Assembly (NCBI GenBank): GCA_944323825.1
Contig: CALUTY010000012.1
Span: forward strand, 1 to 64,000
Source of the DNA: an uncultured Bacteroidales bacterium
Lineage (GTDB): Bacteria; Bacteroidota; Bacteroidia; Bacteroidales; UBA932
Direction of reading: 5' to 3'
DNA: 64,000 nucleotides
The notes beneath the pieces were generated by a model. The model was not told the origin of the DNA and searched no databases. It saw only the letters and a program-made list of their open reading frames with translations. A program made the translations under genes and the position numbers. Shown here one piece after another: positions 63,872-64,000 of the stretch; within the stretch, counting starts at the first letter, position 1; each line of letters opens with the position of its first letter.

Positions 63872-64000
63872 TTACATATCGGCCATTGACAGACATTTCT
63901 GCGTTATTGAACAGTCTTTGAACTTGCCCGTAGCACGAGTAAAGGCCGCAATCTTTTCATTCAGCACATCCGGATCAAAATTCTCCGGCTTACGCTTGAC
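63872..64000 (-). CDS. C-terminal end of an unrecognised protein (partial)
   Basis: On the minus strand an open frame enters from the right edge and ends at TAA (63874-63872), giving 42 residues (VKRKPENFDPDVLNEKIAAF onward, ending CLSMADM). The composition is protein-like, with a predicted helix, but I do not recognise the family. A hairpin at 63756-63793 lies in the right place to terminate it. Confidence 0.5.
   Translation of the reverse strand, partial: VKRKPENFDPDVLNEKIAAFTRATGKFKDCSITQKCLSMADM

Noticed and set aside
1..64000. CRISPR arrays, tRNA genes and insertion sequences
   Set aside because: No regularly spaced direct repeats, no cloverleaf-like sequence and no transposase were found on reading the intergenic spaces.

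Overview
The window is a 64 kb chromosomal piece of a Bacteroidales bacterium. It opens with the 5' end of a 16S rRNA gene of Bacteroidales type on the minus strand. It carries SusC/SusD outer-membrane glycan import genes, BACON-domain lipoproteins, a bactofilin, tricorn-like S41 and S9 peptidases, and promoters of the Bacteroidota type (TTTG/TTG, 19-21 bases, TAnnTTTG). The 16S start looks close to Rikenellaceae/Alistipes from memory, but I cannot fix the genus.

Region 1 (1-23.1 kb) is the most unusual part. A tyrosine recombinase (491-1735) lies beside a pair of perfect 202-bp inverted repeats (1963-2164 and 16772-16973) that enclose 14.6 kb. Inside are two five-gene lipoprotein cassettes in opposite orientation, ending tail to tail around 9.15-9.55 kb. 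Each holds, in the same order, a non-catalytic GH18-like glycan binder, a DUF1735/LamG-like lipoprotein, a GH18 endo-beta-N-acetylglucosaminidase, a BACON/leucine-rich-like lipoprotein, and a fifth lipoprotein that is unrelated between the two. The repeat covers exactly the signal peptide and first constant part of gene 1. Only the right copy has a start codon and sits behind FecR, SusC and SusD; the left copy has the repeat but no start codon of its own. I read this as a DNA-inversion switch that exchanges the whole set of surface glycan-capture and glycan-cutting proteins attached to one SusCD importer.

Region 2 (23.3-32.9 kb) has two acetyltransferase genes, then a likely operon: MFS sugar transporter, GH130 mannoside phosphorylase, two GH92 alpha-mannosidases and an ECF sigma factor. 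With the GH18 enzymes this makes a pathway for N-glycans: release at the chitobiose core, import, mannose trimming, phosphorolysis of Man-GlcNAc. FecR upstream of susC has no adjacent sigma gene; the sigma at 32.3 kb is the obvious candidate partner.

Region 3 (33-49.4 kb) is mostly housekeeping: tricorn-like S41 protease, polyprenol-phosphate mannosyltransferase-like GT2, dihydroorotase, EamA permease, bactofilin, SecA, an N-formylglutamate amidohydrolase-like protein, a BlaI/M56 regulatory pair with a palindromic operator, and a GH84 hexosaminidase.

Region 4 (49.5-64 kb) has an aminotransferase, an outer-membrane barrel, the four dTDP-L-rhamnose genes, a GT2, rnhA, pdxA, divergent recG, a WYL regulator and an S9 peptidase, with the tail of an unrecognised gene at the right edge.
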